DNA from: Apibacter sp. B3706 | GTDB taxonomy: Bacteria; Bacteroidota; Bacteroidia; Flavobacteriales; Weeksellaceae | Length of the DNA stretch: 64,000 bases | NCBI RefSeq assembly: GCF_011082725.1 | Contig: NZ_CP049715.1 | Location: 2,232,001 to 2,296,000, forward strand | Reading direction: 5' to 3' | Shown: in pieces, positions 1 through 9,479 of the stretch | Layout of the letters: every line of letters starts with the position of its first letter | Numbering within the stretch: position 1 is the stretch's first letter | The notes under the pieces: generated by a model | The model's database searches: none | Seen by the model: the letters and a program-made list of their open reading frames with translations, nothing else | Told to the model about the DNA's origin: nothing | Made by a program: the position numbers and the translations under genes

Positions 1-1451
1 CCTCCCGATAGGGTTACCCCTCGTTCACCTACTTCCGTTTGATATTTATCTTTAAATTCCATAATATTGGAATGAATTTCTGCTTTTTTAGCATATTTTT
101 CAACTTGTTCCAATGTCGCGTTTTCAACCCCGTAAGAAATGTTGTTAAAAATGGTATCCGAAAAAAGAAAACTTTCCTGAGGTACGTACCCGATTTTATC
201 TCGTATTACATTTAAATTATGTTGGGACAAAGGTTCATCATCTATAAAAATTGCTCCTGAATCCGGCTCAATAAGACGTTCCAATAACAGAGCAATAGTT
301 GTTTTTCCCGATCCGGTCTTTCCCATAAACACGATCGTTTCCCCGGGTTGTATTTCAAAAGATACACGGTTAAGAGCTTTTATTCCTGTATTCGGATAGG
401 TGTAAGAAACATTTTCAAATCTGATTTTACCCTTTATAGGATAAACATTAAAATTGGTATTTTTAACCTCTTCTTTAACGTTTAAGAAATCATTAATTCT
501 TTCCATGGAGGCTTCAGCTCTTCGGACCATAGATATAACCCATCCTAAAGCTGTAAATGGCCAAATTAAAACATTAAGGTAAAGAAAAAAATCTGTAATA
601 GTCCCGACGTTTATTTTACCGTTTATATATCTTTGGCCCCCAATATAGAGTATAAATAAGTTGCTTAATCCGATGATTAAAACCATTAAAGGAGAAAAAA
701 TGGCCTCTGTGGTTGAAAGCGAAAGGGATTCATTTCTATATTGATTCGATTGATTTATATATTTTGATATGATATAGTCTTCTTTAGTGAACGATTTAAT
801 AACTCTTATCCCGGAAAAGGAGTCTTGAACAAATGAAGAAAGTTCCGATTGTTTGCCTTGTACAATTTTAGTTTTCTTATTAATAATGGTACTTTGTTTG
901 TATATAAAATAAGAAAGAAACGGTAAGGGTAGAATAGCATAAAAAGTCATCACCGGATCAGAAGCCAGCATATATCCGAGAATCAATATAAGCATTATAA
1001 ATAAGTTGGCGCTATACATAATTCCTGGGCCTAAATATTGACGAACATTTACCACATCTTCGCTGATGCGATTCATTAGGTCTCCTATTTTAGATTTTTT
1101 ATAAAAACTGAAAGAAAGCGTTTGATAATGTTTATATATATTATTTTTAAGTTCAAATTCGATTCTTCTGGAAGCAACGATTATGGTTTGCCTCATATAA
1201 AACTTCATGATTCCGGAAGTAATTGGAGCCAGTACGATAATTCCTCCATAAAGAAGAAGCTGCTTCATTAATTGCTTTTTATCTAGTGAATCTGAATGGG
1301 TAAGAGATTGAGCAATAATATTAATGGCCTTTCCAATAAATTTTACAGGGTAAATAGTTAAAAAATTGGAAAGTATAATAAATACAACTCCATACAGAAG
1401 GAGTTTTTTGTGTTTTAAAAAATATGGATTTAAAGTTTTTAAGGCACTCAT
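1..1451 (-). CDS. ABC transporter, fused permease/ATPase (MsbA-type exporter), partial
   Basis: Read on the minus strand from an ATG at 1449-1451, this frame stays open to the window edge. The N-terminal half has several hydrophobic segments typical of a type IV ABC exporter membrane domain. The C-terminal half carries a Walker A motif GKTGSGKTT (about 300-330), a Q-loop region (IGYVPQESFLFSD) and the start of the signature motif (GVTLSG) exactly at base 1, so Walker B and the H-loop lie outside. Such half-transporters work as homodimers in the inner membrane and export lipids or drugs; lipid A flippase MsbA is the best-known member. The substrate cannot be told from sequence. The family call is firm, the specific role is not. 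Confidence 0.9.
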   Translation of the reverse strand, partial: MSALKTLNPYFLKHKKLLLYGVVFIILSNFLTIYPVKFIGKAINIIAQSLTHSDSLDKKQLMKQLLLYGGIIVLAPITSGIMKFYMRQTIIVASRRIEFELKNNIYKHYQTLSFSFYKKSKIGDLMNRISEDVVNVRQYLGPGIMYSANLFIMLILILGYMLASDPVMTFYAILPLPFLSYFIYKQSTIINKKTKIVQGKQSELSSFVQDSFSGIRVIKSFTKEDYIISKYINQSNQYRNESLSLSTTEAIFSPLMVLIIGLSNLFILYIGGQRYINGKINVGTITDFFLYLNVLIWPFTALGWVISMVRRAEASMERINDFLNVKEEVKNTNFNVYPIKGKIRFENVSYTYPNTGIKALNRVSFEIQPGETIVFMGKTGSGKTTIALLLERLIEPDSGAIFIDDEPLSQHNLNVIRDKIGYVPQESFLFSDTIFNNISYGVENATLEQVEKYAKKAEIHSNIMEFKDKYQTEVGERGVTLSG

Positions 1452-1558
1452 AAAAGCAAAGTTACAAAACTTGTAGTTTTTATTTCGTATAAACTAAAAA
1501 AGTGTATCTGATTGGATTAAATCGGATACACTTTATCATATATGGTATAGATTGCGAT

Positions 1559-2566
1559 TTATCTTTTTTTATGTTTAATCAAATATTCTGCAATTTGAAC
1601 AGCATTTAAAGCAGCACCTTTACGTATTTGATCACTTACACTCCAGAAAGCAATACCTTTAGGATTGGTAAGGTCTTTTCTGATTCTTCCTACAAAAACT
1701 TCATCTCTTCCTGATAAGAATAAAGGCATAGGATATTTTTTTTCTGAAGGATTATCATCAACAATTATCCCATTGAATTTTTCAAAAGCGTTTCTAACTT
1801 GTTCAACAGTTAATTCGTCCTCAGTTTCCACCCATATGCTTTCAGAATGTGCGCGCATAACAGGAACACGAACGCAGGTTGCAGATACCTGTATATCGGA
1901 ATGCATAATTTTACGAGTTTCATTATACATTTTCATTTCTTCTTTAGTATATCCATTTTCTGTAAACACATCAATATGAGGGATTAAATTAAAAGCCAAT
2001 TGATGAGCAAATTTTTCAACTAAGACCTCCTCACCGGCAGTTGATTGTTTTGCTTGTTCAACCAATTCTTTCATTGCAGAAGCACCCGCTCCGGATGCTG
2101 ATTGATATGAAGAAACATGTACCCTTTTTATATGTGATAATTGTTCAATTGGTTTTAAAGATACCACCATTTGAATAGTTGTACAATTGGGATTTGCAAT
2201 AATATTTTTTGGAGTATTCAATGCATCTTCCGCATTTACTTCCGGTACTACTAAGGGTACATCATCATCCATTCTAAACGCAGATGAATTATCAATCATG
2301 ATCGCACCATATTTAGTGATGGTTTCCGCAAAATTCAACGAAGTACCTCCTCCTGCAGAAACTAAAGCAATATCTACCCCTTTAAAATCGTCATTATGTT
2401 GAAGTTCCTTGACTGTATATTCCTTGTCCTTGAATTTATAAATTTGTCCTGCACTTCTCTTGGATCCGAAAAGTACTAATTCAGTTAAAGGAAAATTTCT
2501 TTGGTCTAAAACTTTGAGAAGCTCTTGCCCAACAGCTCCGCTTACTCCAACAATTGCAATTTTCAT
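1559..2566 (-). CDS. asd: Aspartate-semialdehyde dehydrogenase
   Basis: Makes L-aspartate 4-semialdehyde from aspartyl phosphate with NADPH, the branch point to lysine/diaminopimelate, threonine and methionine. The 335-residue product has the usual family length. An N-terminal nucleotide-binding loop ([11 protein letters not shown], residues 7-17) is followed by the catalytic cysteine C128 in NPNCTTIQ, the [10 protein letters not shown] segment (157-166) and a substrate-binding RAHSES stretch near the C-terminus. It is on the same strand as its neighbours and 36 bases downstream of a small membrane-protein gene. Together with the nearby methionine importer it suggests amino-acid supply genes, although no shared regulatory site is seen. 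Confidence 0.97.
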   Translation of the reverse strand: MKIAIVGVSGAVGQELLKVLDQRNFPLTELVLFGSKRSAGQIYKFKDKEYTVKELQHNDDFKGVDIALVSAGGGTSLNFAETITKYGAIMIDNSSAFRMDDDVPLVVPEVNAEDALNTPKNIIANPNCTTIQMVVSLKPIEQLSHIKRVHVSSYQSASGAGASAMKELVEQAKQSTAGEEVLVEKFAHQLAFNLIPHIDVFTENGYTKEEMKMYNETRKIMHSDIQVSATCVRVPVMRAHSESIWVETEDELTVEQVRNAFEKFNGIIVDDNPSEKKYPMPLFLSGRDEVFVGRIRKDLTNPKGIAFWSVSDQIRKGAALNAVQIAEYLIKHKKR

Positions 2567-2602
2567 AAATATATACTTTAATGATTTTTAATTATTTATC
2601 TT

Positions 2603-3034
2603 TTAGGGTAATAAACTGTTCCAAAATGCTCTAGGTATCATACCAAGTACTAAAGCAAGTGAGACGACAGACATAAGAAGTGTCCAAACTGAAATTTTAG
2701 GTGCTTTTTTAATTTTTGCATTTACAATTGTAATTAAAACTCCAACCAAAACCATAGAGAAAGGATGTTCTATATAATTTCTTCGTATTGCAGCAATTCC
2801 CATAATATCTTTCATGCCGGCATTTTGAAAGATAGGAGAGCTGAAAAATAATAGTATTCCAAGGAGAATCTGTGTATGTGTGAATATCAAAGTTATAAGA
2901 GAGATTCTTTTCACATGACCACTGACAGGTCTTTCCTGTAAATAGTAAATAAACGATACAACAGTAAGTAATAAAACAAAAACGAGGGTAATCATACCTA
3001 CATAATGGTGTATGTTTTTAAAAAGGATATACAT
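2603..3034 (-). CDS. Small four-helix membrane protein, cytochrome-b-like, function unknown
   Basis: The 143-residue product is almost entirely hydrophobic, with about four membrane segments and histidines near helix ends (HHYVG at 9-13, THTQ at about 52-55, EHPF at about 89-92). Proteins of this size and pattern in flavobacteria are often labelled cytochrome b, and histidine ligation of haem is possible, but no recognised haem motif is visible. The gene sits between asd and the T9SS plug-like gene on the same strand. I do not assign a function. Confidence 0.6.
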   Translation of the reverse strand: MYILFKNIHHYVGMITLVFVLLLTVVSFIYYLQERPVSGHVKRISLITLIFTHTQILLGILLFFSSPIFQNAGMKDIMGIAAIRRNYIEHPFSMVLVGVLITIVNAKIKKAPKISVWTLLMSVVSLALVLGMIPRAFWNSLLP

Positions 3035-3147
3035 AAATTTGATTCTATTTCATTTTAATATGTAACAAAAATAGTAAACCTATTGAAATATAAGGGTATT
3101 TTAATCATTTTTATTGAAATTTTAAATACCGCATAACTAGATAAGAA

Positions 3148-4392
3148 TTATAATCTGTTGGCTCTAATTTCTCCGTAGCCTATAAGTGCATCATAAGTGC
3201 CACCAAAAGGAGTATAATATAACAAACCTTGATATAGGTTTTCTGTTTGCCAAAATGAACCGGGAATTTCTGAAATGCTAAAATGGTTGTTTTTTTTGTC
3301 AACGGTTGCAATAGTGTAATTATAATACCCTTGTTTTAATAGCATTGTTTTTACGTATAAACCTTGATTTTCATCGTAAATCATCCGATTAGAATCGGAA
3401 AGTTCATAATTATTGAATAATCCTACAACATACAAATCTTTATTTTCTAAAGGCTGTTTAAGTTCCAAAGAAAAAGTTACCGGAGTATAATCGCCTTCTG
3501 TTCGGGCATCCCTTTCCTGGTTAAGATCAAATCTCCTGAAATAATAAGCACCGTTGACATCAGGATTATAGGCATAGTCAAGCGGATACGGAGCAATGGA
3601 ATATAAATAGGTAAGATAAAGCGGGTTATTTTCTTCCGATTTAAATACTCCGTAACCCGGGATGGAAATATTTTTGGTATCGAATGTATAAAATTCATTA
3701 CCTCCTTCAAAAGCATTGGTAAGTTGTCCGAACGTGAAAGAATTACCGTTTACAAACTGTGGTTCTATATTAAAGATCGCAGTTTGCCAATTGTTATTTT
3801 GAAGTAAACATAAAGAAAGTTGTCGGGTGGAGATTGAATTTATTCCCGAAACGACAGCTTGTGCTTTTACTCGCTGTGTTATGTTCGGGTTTTTAGATGT
3901 AGAATACCTCTCATATCCGACATTAATATGAGCAAAATCATCGTAAAATGCAATTCTCTTACTGAATAAAGGTTTGTGGTTATCAGTAAAAACAGTTAGG
4001 AGATAATTTCCTGAAACCTTAGGTTGCATGTCTTTATTTGGGAATTCTAAGGTATAATGAGTGTAATTTTGTCTCGTATTAAAGGAAGGTTGATAATCGT
4101 ATATTTGAGGTAAGGTATATCCGTCGATATATTCTGATTCAAAAAGATGATCTTCATTCCAATTTCTGTCGTAATGCTTAATAGTATAGTAAATTTTTTC
4201 GTAGCCTCTATCTAACAGGTCAAAAGTAAGAACAAACATACCTTTGTTCATGGAGATAAAAGGAGTTTCATCATTCGTATCGGGATTGAATAATTGTATA
4301 CCATTGACGGATGAGCTGTACACTTTTTCTAAAGCCTGCTGAGAAAAACAGAGCTGAGAAAGTAAGCAGAAGAAGAGAATCTTTTTGAGCAT
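3148..4392 (-). CDS. T9SS plug-like protein (DUF5103 family)
   Basis: The 414-residue protein begins with a signal peptide (MLKKILFFCLLSQLCFSQQ). The early region resembles the first domain of the DUF5103 family: a short beta-rich segment with NKGMFVLTFDLLD, a YTIKHYDRNWNED stretch and the characteristic NTRQNYTHYTLEFPN. In Flavobacterium this family was identified as the plug that seals the large SprA translocon of the type IX secretion system. The later half (about 300-400) looks like a second beta domain. A Bacteroidota lineage using T9SS fits the sorting domains seen on the C10 proteases at 27276-31873. No other T9SS core gene is in the window. Confidence 0.8.
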   Translation of the reverse strand: MLKKILFFCLLSQLCFSQQALEKVYSSSVNGIQLFNPDTNDETPFISMNKGMFVLTFDLLDRGYEKIYYTIKHYDRNWNEDHLFESEYIDGYTLPQIYDYQPSFNTRQNYTHYTLEFPNKDMQPKVSGNYLLTVFTDNHKPLFSKRIAFYDDFAHINVGYERYSTSKNPNITQRVKAQAVVSGINSISTRQLSLCLLQNNNWQTAIFNIEPQFVNGNSFTFGQLTNAFEGGNEFYTFDTKNISIPGYGVFKSEENNPLYLTYLYSIAPYPLDYAYNPDVNGAYYFRRFDLNQERDARTEGDYTPVTFSLELKQPLENKDLYVVGLFNNYELSDSNRMIYDENQGLYVKTMLLKQGYYNYTIATVDKKNNHFSISEIPGSFWQTENLYQGLLYYTPFGGTYDALIGYGEIRANRL

Positions 4393-4418
4393 TTTTAGTT
4401 TTTTTTAAGTTATGTATA

Positions 4419-5078
4419 CTACAGAAATTTTACAGAGCCTTGTAAATTAGACATTTGCCGCATGATCCATAGTTTTCTTTTTTGAATGAACTTTCCATTA
4501 ATTTTTTTTCCATATTCTCGGGGATTGGGTAAAAGAGCAGCTAAAGTTGCAGCCTCGCTTTTTGTGAGCTGAGAAGCCGATTTGTGAAAATAATGTTGAG
4601 AAGCGGCTTCTATCCCATAAATTCCATTACCGAATTCTATTACATTTAAATAGACTTCCAATATTCTTTTTTTACCCCAAATCCACTCAATGAGACAAGT
4701 GAAATATACTTCCAGACCCTTTCTAACATAATTTCTACCCTCCCATAAAAAAACATTTTTTGCGGTTTGTTGTGAAATGGTGCTTCCTCCTCTTTTGGGA
4801 GATCCTTGTTTTTCAATTATTTTTTGAATCTCTTTAAAATCAAATCCGCCGTGTTTAAAATAATTTTGATCTTCACTGGAAATTACCGCAAGTTTTATGG
4901 AATTATTCATACTTTCTATCGGAATCCATTTTTTTTCAATGCTTGAGCCATTCACAAAAAATCTTTTTAACATAAGTTCTGTGTATGGAACAGGCAACCA
5001 TTTGTATACAAAAACCATTACAATAGAAAGTACCCATAAACCAATAAAAATCCATTTAATCCATCTAAAAATCTTCAT
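4419..5078 (-). CDS. mtgA: Monofunctional peptidoglycan glycosyltransferase
   Basis: Polymerises lipid II into glycan strands at the outer face of the inner membrane. The 219-residue GT51 protein has one N-terminal membrane anchor (about 7-27), the catalytic glutamate E69 in ISSEDQNYFKHGGFD, the KRGGSTISQQTAKNVFLW motif and the EVYLNVIEFGNGIYGIEAA segment that define the family. There is no transpeptidase domain, so it is the monofunctional form. The start lies 29 bases after the metQ stop and may be co-transcribed with it. Confidence 0.95.
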   Translation of the reverse strand: MKIFRWIKWIFIGLWVLSIVMVFVYKWLPVPYTELMLKRFFVNGSSIEKKWIPIESMNNSIKLAVISSEDQNYFKHGGFDFKEIQKIIEKQGSPKRGGSTISQQTAKNVFLWEGRNYVRKGLEVYFTCLIEWIWGKKRILEVYLNVIEFGNGIYGIEAASQHYFHKSASQLTKSEAATLAALLPNPREYGKKINGKFIQKRKLWIMRQMSNLQGSVKFL

Positions 5079-5107
5079 TAAAATTTGATTGATTAAAAAC
5101 GGATGAA

Positions 5108-5917
5108 TTACCAGCCTTTAACAGCTCCTCCCTTAAATTCTCGATCGGTAGTTTCTGCAACTTCATCCGATTGATAAGCTTTAACAAATGTTTTTACATT
5201 TTCAGCATCTTTATTATCTTCTCTTGAAACGATTACATTCATATAAGGGGAATCTTTGTCTTCAACAAAAAGACCATCTTTTAATGTAAAACCGTCTTTA
5301 GCTGCAAATGTATTATTGATAATGGCAACAGCTACTTTATCATCATTTAGAATTTCAGTTAAAATAGCAGGATCCATATCGACTATCTTTAAATTTTTAG
5401 GATTTTCAATTATATCAGAAGCGCTGGAAATAAGGCTTTTTGGATCTTTTAATTTGATTAATCCTTCTTTTTGAAGAAGCAGTAATGCTCTTCCTCTGTT
5501 GGTGGCATCATTTGGAATTCCAATAGTACTGCCGGGTTGTAATTGATCAAGCGATTTTATTTTTTTAGAATATCCGGCCAATGGATAAATAAAAGTATTT
5601 CCTACTATGGCAAGTTTATATCCTCTTTGTTTGATGATATTATCCAAAAATGGTTTATGTTGAATAATATTAATATCAATATCCCCATCATTAAGTGCCG
5701 TATTCGGTAAAATATAATCATTGAATTCTACCAATTCAACATCTAAGCCGTATTTTTCTTTAGCAACCTTTTGAGCGGTTTGGGCAACCACAAACTCCGG
5801 CCCCGATTCAACTCCAACCTTAATATAATTAGGATTATTTGCCCGGTCATTCTTGCAAGAACTTAGAAAAAAAACAGAAGCAAGTACGGTAAAGACTATT
5901 AGTTTTCTCATTATCAT
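5108..5917 (-). CDS. metQ: D-methionine-binding lipoprotein MetQ
   Basis: Substrate-binding lipoprotein of the MetNIQ methionine ABC importer, tethered to the outer leaflet of the inner membrane. The signal peptide ends in a lipobox (FLSSC, Cys at about residue 21). The body has the NLPA-family features YIKVGVESGPE, FNDYILPNTALNDGDIDINIIQHKPFL split over residues 65-92, and the IGIPNDATNRGRAL motif. The start may be the second ATG two codons in (5911), giving MRKLIVF; the sequence does not decide. It follows metI by 25 bases in the order metN-metI-metQ. Confidence 0.95.
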   Translation of the reverse strand: MIMRKLIVFTVLASVFFLSSCKNDRANNPNYIKVGVESGPEFVVAQTAQKVAKEKYGLDVELVEFNDYILPNTALNDGDIDINIIQHKPFLDNIIKQRGYKLAIVGNTFIYPLAGYSKKIKSLDQLQPGSTIGIPNDATNRGRALLLLQKEGLIKLKDPKSLISSASDIIENPKNLKIVDMDPAILTEILNDDKVAVAIINNTFAAKDGFTLKDGLFVEDKDSPYMNVIVSREDNKDAENVKTFVKAYQSDEVAETTDREFKGGAVKGW

Positions 5918-5942
5918 ATTATTTTAGACTTATTTTAACTTT

Positions 5943-6596
5943 TTAACGATGATCCACTTTTTTTGAAAGATAATCTCCGATGAATTGGATCGCAAAAACA
6001 AGTAAAACTAATAATAATAAAACAAAATTCATAATTTCCATATTCTTGTTTACGTATCCTTCTTGATATCCAATTTTTCCCAATCCTCCGGCTCCAACAG
6101 TTCCTCCCATAGCCGAATAACCGACTAAAGTAATTAAAGAAATGGTTGCGCAATTAATTAATGAAGGCAATGCTTCGGGTAACAATACTTTTTTAATAAT
6201 TTGAAAAGGAGTTGCTCCCATAGCTTTAGAAGCTTCAACTAAACCGTTCGGTACTTCCAACAGGCTGTTTTCAACCATTCTGGCGATAAACGGGGCAATT
6301 CCCAAGCTTAGAGGAACTAAGGCTGCAGGTACTCCTATGGAAGTTCCAACAATCATCCGTGTAAAAGGAATCATCCAAACAATTAAAATAATAAAAGGAA
6401 TGGCGCGGAATATATTTACTAGGGTGGAAACCGTTTGATTGAAAACAAGACTTTCTTTAAATTGACCTTTGCGGGTGATAAATAGAAGGATTCCGACAGG
6501 CAATCCTATCAAATAACCGAAAAAGCCGGAGACAAAAGTCATGACTATGGTTTCCCAAGTTCCTTTTGCTAAGAGATCAATAATTGAATTAGACAT
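5943..6596 (-). CDS. metI: Methionine ABC transporter permease MetI
   Basis: Inner-membrane permease of the methionine importer, 217 residues with about five transmembrane helices. The EAA-type coupling loop is visible as [18 protein letters not shown] followed by LLPEALPSL, which docks on MetN. The first codons overlap the end of metN by 8 bases, typical of translational coupling. Length and motifs match the E. coli MetI family. Confidence 0.96.
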   Translation of the reverse strand: MSNSIIDLLAKGTWETIVMTFVSGFFGYLIGLPVGILLFITRKGQFKESLVFNQTVSTLVNIFRAIPFIILIVWMIPFTRMIVGTSIGVPAALVPLSLGIAPFIARMVENSLLEVPNGLVEASKAMGATPFQIIKKVLLPEALPSLINCATISLITLVGYSAMGGTVGAGGLGKIGYQEGYVNKNMEIMNFVLLLLVLLVFAIQFIGDYLSKKVDHR

Positions 6597-7620
6597 ATCC
6601 TAATAAAGTTACTTTAATGTTTTTACTTTTTAAATACTCAATGGCAGCCATTTCTTTAGAAATCGTACCGATAATTTCCGTTAGCATGACCCCGAATTTA
6701 ACTCCTCCCGCATAGTCCATTTGAGCACTTATAATATTGTTGTTAATATCAAATAATCTGGAAATTTCGGATAATACCGGTTCATCGACCGTATTACCAG
6801 ATATCTGTAGTTTTAGTAAGGGATGTTTTCCTTCTTCCGGCATATGGGTAATGCGTTTTTGATAATCTACCGGTATCTCTAAATGTAAGGATGAAGATAT
6901 AAAACGCTGAGCTAATTCCGTTTTAGGATTTGAAAAAATTTCAGAAACACTTCCTTGCTCAATTAATTTTCCACCGTTCATGACAGCTATATCATCACAA
7001 ATTTGTTTTACCACATCCATTTCATGAGTAATCAATAAAATAGTGATTCCCAACTCTTTATTTAAATCTTTGAGTAGAGATAAAATGGAGCGAGTAGTGG
7101 AGGGGTCTAAAGCACTGGTTGCTTCATCGGATAATAAAACTTTAGGGTTGTTGGCCAACGTTCTGGCAATAGCAACTCTCTGTTTTTGTCCTCCGGAAAG
7201 GTTCGCCGGATAACTGTCTAATTTATCCGTAAGTCCTACGAGCTCAACCAATTCATAAACTCTATTTTTTATTTTAGTCTTGGGAGTATGATTTAATTCC
7301 AAAGGAAAAGCAATGTTATCAAATACAGTTCGGGAGGAAAGAAGATTGAAATGCTGAAAAATCATTCCTATATTTCTACGGGCAGAGGTTAATTTGGAAG
7401 GAGATAATTCCATCAAATTTTGACCATCAATCCAAACCTCTCCGGAATTAGGCCTTTCCAGTAAATTAACACATCTTATCAGTGTACTTTTTCCTGCACC
7501 GGATTCGCCAATAACACCAACTATTTTTCCTTCGGAAACCGAAAGAGAAATATTGGAAAGGGCTATGTTTTTTTTGCCTTTATGTTCGAATGTTTTAGTA
7601 ATATTTTTTAACTCAATCAT
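6589..7620 (-). CDS. metN: Methionine ABC transporter ATP-binding protein MetN
   Basis: ATPase of the methionine importer. In 343 residues it has Walker A (GESGAGKST, about 38-46), the signature [13 protein letters not shown], Walker B ([12 protein letters not shown]) and the switch histidine (LLITHEMD). A C-terminal ACT-like NIL domain (about 265-343) binds methionine and gives trans-inhibition in characterised MetN proteins. It is the first gene of metN-metI-metQ. I looked in the leader for a SAM riboswitch core and saw none; a weak promoter -7 box is listed separately. Confidence 0.97.
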   Translation of the reverse strand: MIELKNITKTFEHKGKKNIALSNISLSVSEGKIVGVIGESGAGKSTLIRCVNLLERPNSGEVWIDGQNLMELSPSKLTSARRNIGMIFQHFNLLSSRTVFDNIAFPLELNHTPKTKIKNRVYELVELVGLTDKLDSYPANLSGGQKQRVAIARTLANNPKVLLSDEATSALDPSTTRSILSLLKDLNKELGITILLITHEMDVVKQICDDIAVMNGGKLIEQGSVSEIFSNPKTELAQRFISSSLHLEIPVDYQKRITHMPEEGKHPLLKLQISGNTVDEPVLSEISRLFDINNNIISAQMDYAGGVKFGVMLTEIIGTISKEMAAIEYLKSKNIKVTLLGYV

Positions 7621-7665
7621 TTAATTGATTAAATTTTTTAAGTCTTTATACGATTAGGATTTGTG

Positions 7666-7673
7666 CAAAGGTA
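7666..7673 (-). promoter_or_regulatory. Possible -7 box for metNIQ
   Basis: On the minus strand this reads TACCTTTG, matching the Bacteroidota TAnnTTTG element about 45 bases ahead of the metN start. The -33 TTTG is not present at the standard spacing, so this is tentative. Confidence 0.35.
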
Positions 7674-7867
7674 CAAATAGTATATAGAAACTCATATTAA
7701 ATTACAACATTTACTGCTAGGAGAACATTTTAAATCATCCGAACCATTATAGGTTTATAATAAATTAGTTTTTTGGGAGGTGTAAATTCTATAAAATGAA
7801 ATAGTATATAATTAAACCAAGTAAGAATTCTTGAAAATAAATTTATTAATAAAATAAACTAAAAAAC

Positions 7868-7888
7868 TTGCATATTAATTGTGTGCAA
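7868..7888. promoter_or_regulatory. Possible operator of the MarR/OhrR-like regulator
   Basis: An imperfect palindrome with arms TTGCA and TGCAA and 11 bases between them lies 28 bases upstream of the ATG at 7916. MarR/OhrR proteins bind AT-rich palindromes of about this size near their own promoters. The position and symmetry are seen; binding is inferred. Confidence 0.35.
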
Positions 7889-7915
7889 TTTAATTTTACT
7901 CAATCTAAAAACAAT

Positions 7916-8380
7916 ATGGAAAGTTTACAATTAAAAGATCAATTATGTTTTCCCATCTATGCGTTGTCCCGACTGATTACAACGCTTTATAGACCACATT
8001 TAGAAAAATTAGGGATAACCTATCCTCAGTATTTAGTGATGTTAGTTTTATGGGAAAATGAAGAAATATGCGTGAGAGATATAGGAGAAATGTTGTGGTT
8101 AGATAGTGGAACCTTAACTCCACTGCTTAAAAGAATGGAGGAAAACGGACTTATAAAGAGATGTCGGTCTACTAGAGATGAAAGACATATGTTGATTCAT
8201 CTTTCAGATCAAGGAAGGAAAATGAAAGAAGAAGCATGGATAATTCCTCATACTCTTAAGACGGAATTGGAAATGGAGGAAAATGAGTTATCAGAACTTC
8301 AGAAAGAATTTTATAAGTTATTATCTATTGTTACGGCAAAATGTAAGAATAAATGCAAGGATAAATCAGAATCAAAATAA
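7916..8380 (+). CDS. MarR-family regulator, OhrR-like, with redox cysteine
   Basis: A winged-helix dimeric repressor of 154 residues. The alignment by eye to OhrR is close: a cysteine at residue 11 in LKDQLCFPIYALSR matches the peroxide-sensing Cys of OhrR, followed by YRPHLEKLGITYPQYLVML, the recognition helix region LDSGTLTPLLKRMEENGLI and the wing RSTRDERHMLIHLS. A longer frame opens at a TTG (7868), but the ATG at 7916 matches family N-termini better. A nitroreductase follows 20 bases later, so the likely regulon is quinone or organic-peroxide stress rather than ohr itself; no ohr gene is in the window. The ligand is inferred, not shown. Confidence 0.88.
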   Translation: MESLQLKDQLCFPIYALSRLITTLYRPHLEKLGITYPQYLVMLVLWENEEICVRDIGEMLWLDSGTLTPLLKRMEENGLIKRCRSTRDERHMLIHLSDQGRKMKEEAWIIPHTLKTELEMEENELSELQKEFYKLLSIVTAKCKNKCKDKSESK

Positions 8381-8400
8381 TATTATTTAAAATTAATTAT

Positions 8401-9036
8401 ATGGAATTAATAGACTCACTTAAATGGAGGTATGCAACTAAAAAATTCGATGCCTCAAAAAAAGTTGAACAATCGTTGGTAGATCAAATCATTGAAGCAG
8501 CTTGGTTAGCTCCCACTTCTTCCGGATTACAACCGTTTAAGGTTATTGAAATTACTAATCAGAAATTAAAGCAAAAGATGGTTTCCCTGTCTAAGGATCA
8601 AAAACAAGTGGAAGATTGTTCACATATTTTAGTTTTTGCTGCTTGGGATAATTATACAGAAGAAAGAATCGATACCATTTACGGACATATAACAAGAGAA
8701 CGCAATCAGCCATCTGATGCTTATCAAAGCTATACCGATCGTATTAAAGGAGTATATCTGAATTCAGCCGCTGAAAATAATTTTGAACATGCAGCACGTC
8801 AAGCGTACATAGCTTTTGGATTATCGATTGCTGCTGCTGCAGAATTAAAAGTTGATACTACTCCGATGGAGGGATTCGATAATCAGGCTATAGACGAACT
8901 TTTACAATTACGCGAACTGGGTTTAAGAAGTGTTGTCATGCTTCCTTTGGGTTACCGAGATGAAGAGAATGATTGGTTAGTTAATTATCCAAAAGTTAGA
9001 CACCCTAAAAAAGATTTTTTAATTAAAATAGTTTAG
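8401..9036 (+). CDS. NAD(P)H-dependent nitroreductase family oxidoreductase
   Basis: The 211-residue product fits the flavin (FMN) nitroreductase fold: N-terminal SLKWRYATKKFDASKKV, the phosphate-contacting AWLAPTSSGLQPFKV, a HAARQAYIAFGLSIAAAAEL helix and the C-terminal LGLRSVVMLPLGYRDEE. Family members reduce quinones, nitroaromatics or flavins. It lies directly behind the OhrR-like gene and probably forms a stress-induced two-gene operon with it, ending at the terminator at 9076-9114. The true substrate cannot be inferred. Confidence 0.9.
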   Translation: MELIDSLKWRYATKKFDASKKVEQSLVDQIIEAAWLAPTSSGLQPFKVIEITNQKLKQKMVSLSKDQKQVEDCSHILVFAAWDNYTEERIDTIYGHITRERNQPSDAYQSYTDRIKGVYLNSAAENNFEHAARQAYIAFGLSIAAAAELKVDTTPMEGFDNQAIDELLQLRELGLRSVVMLPLGYRDEENDWLVNYPKVRHPKKDFLIKIV

Positions 9037-9075
9037 AGAAGAACCTATTTTACACAAAATTTTAATCATTAAAAC

Positions 9076-9114
9076 AATAAGAGGCTTTATTATTAAAGTT
9101 CTCTTATTTTTTTT
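9076..9114 (+). terminator. Rho-independent terminator after the nitroreductase gene
   Basis: Arms AATAAGAG and CTCTTATT enclose a 17-base loop that itself has CTTTA/TAAAG pairing; the right arm runs into a tract of T. It ends the MarR-nitroreductase unit. Confidence 0.75.
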
Positions 9115-9167
9115 GCATGAGTTTGAAAATCAAAAAATTGCAAATAAGCAGTTAAAAAGTAATAAAA

Positions 9168-9241
9168 TAGACATCGGAAACTAATTAGGGGTAAGAGGGT
9201 ATGCCCGGAGGATAAGTTATACCTATTGTTTCCGATGTATA
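9168..9241. other. GC-richer structured inverted-repeat element upstream of the ATPase-HNH operon
   Basis: A perfect 11-base inverted repeat, ACATCGGAAAC at 9171-9181 and GTTTCCGATGT at 9228-9238, can be extended by one mismatch plus TA outward. Inside it, TAGGGGTA and TATACCTA can pair over 7 of 8 positions, and the apex holds GGG-TATG-CCC. The result is a long three-tier hairpin, richer in G and C than the AT-rich spacer around it. No T-tract follows, so it is not an ordinary terminator. It could be a non-coding RNA, a regulatory leader, or the trace of a small mobile element. No reverse transcriptase gene is next to it, so a retron is not supported. Confidence 0.55.
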
Positions 9242-9479
9242 CCTTCGTTGTTAACTAAGTATTGAATGTATAGGAACTTAACGGATACACAATTTACGAT
9301 ATATGTTAATAATCCCTAAAAAATAATCGGAACTTTAAGTAAAACTGTTTATATATCTAAAAATGTTTTAAGGTATTTAGAAAGTAAAATATATGGTAGA
9401 CAAAAAAAATAAAGATTAAAAAAATTTATTTCAATCAAGACAAATTTTTAACTTTATTATCTGAAAAAACTAATATATT
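9242..9479. other. AT-rich spacer ahead of the ATPase gene
   Basis: The rest of the 443-base gap holds no open frame I would support and no clear TTTG-N19-TAnnTTTG promoter. The short word GGAACTT recurs at about 9272 and 9331. The promoter of the downstream operon is not identified. Confidence 0.4.

Noticed and set aside
7621-7860. SAM or other riboswitch ahead of metNIQ
   Set aside because: No conserved core motifs of SAM riboswitches could be found in the leader; only AT-rich sequence with a weak -7 box.
9168-9241. Integron attC site or retron msr/msd
   Set aside because: No integrase, cassette array or reverse transcriptase is nearby, and the arms do not show the attC core pair with confidence.
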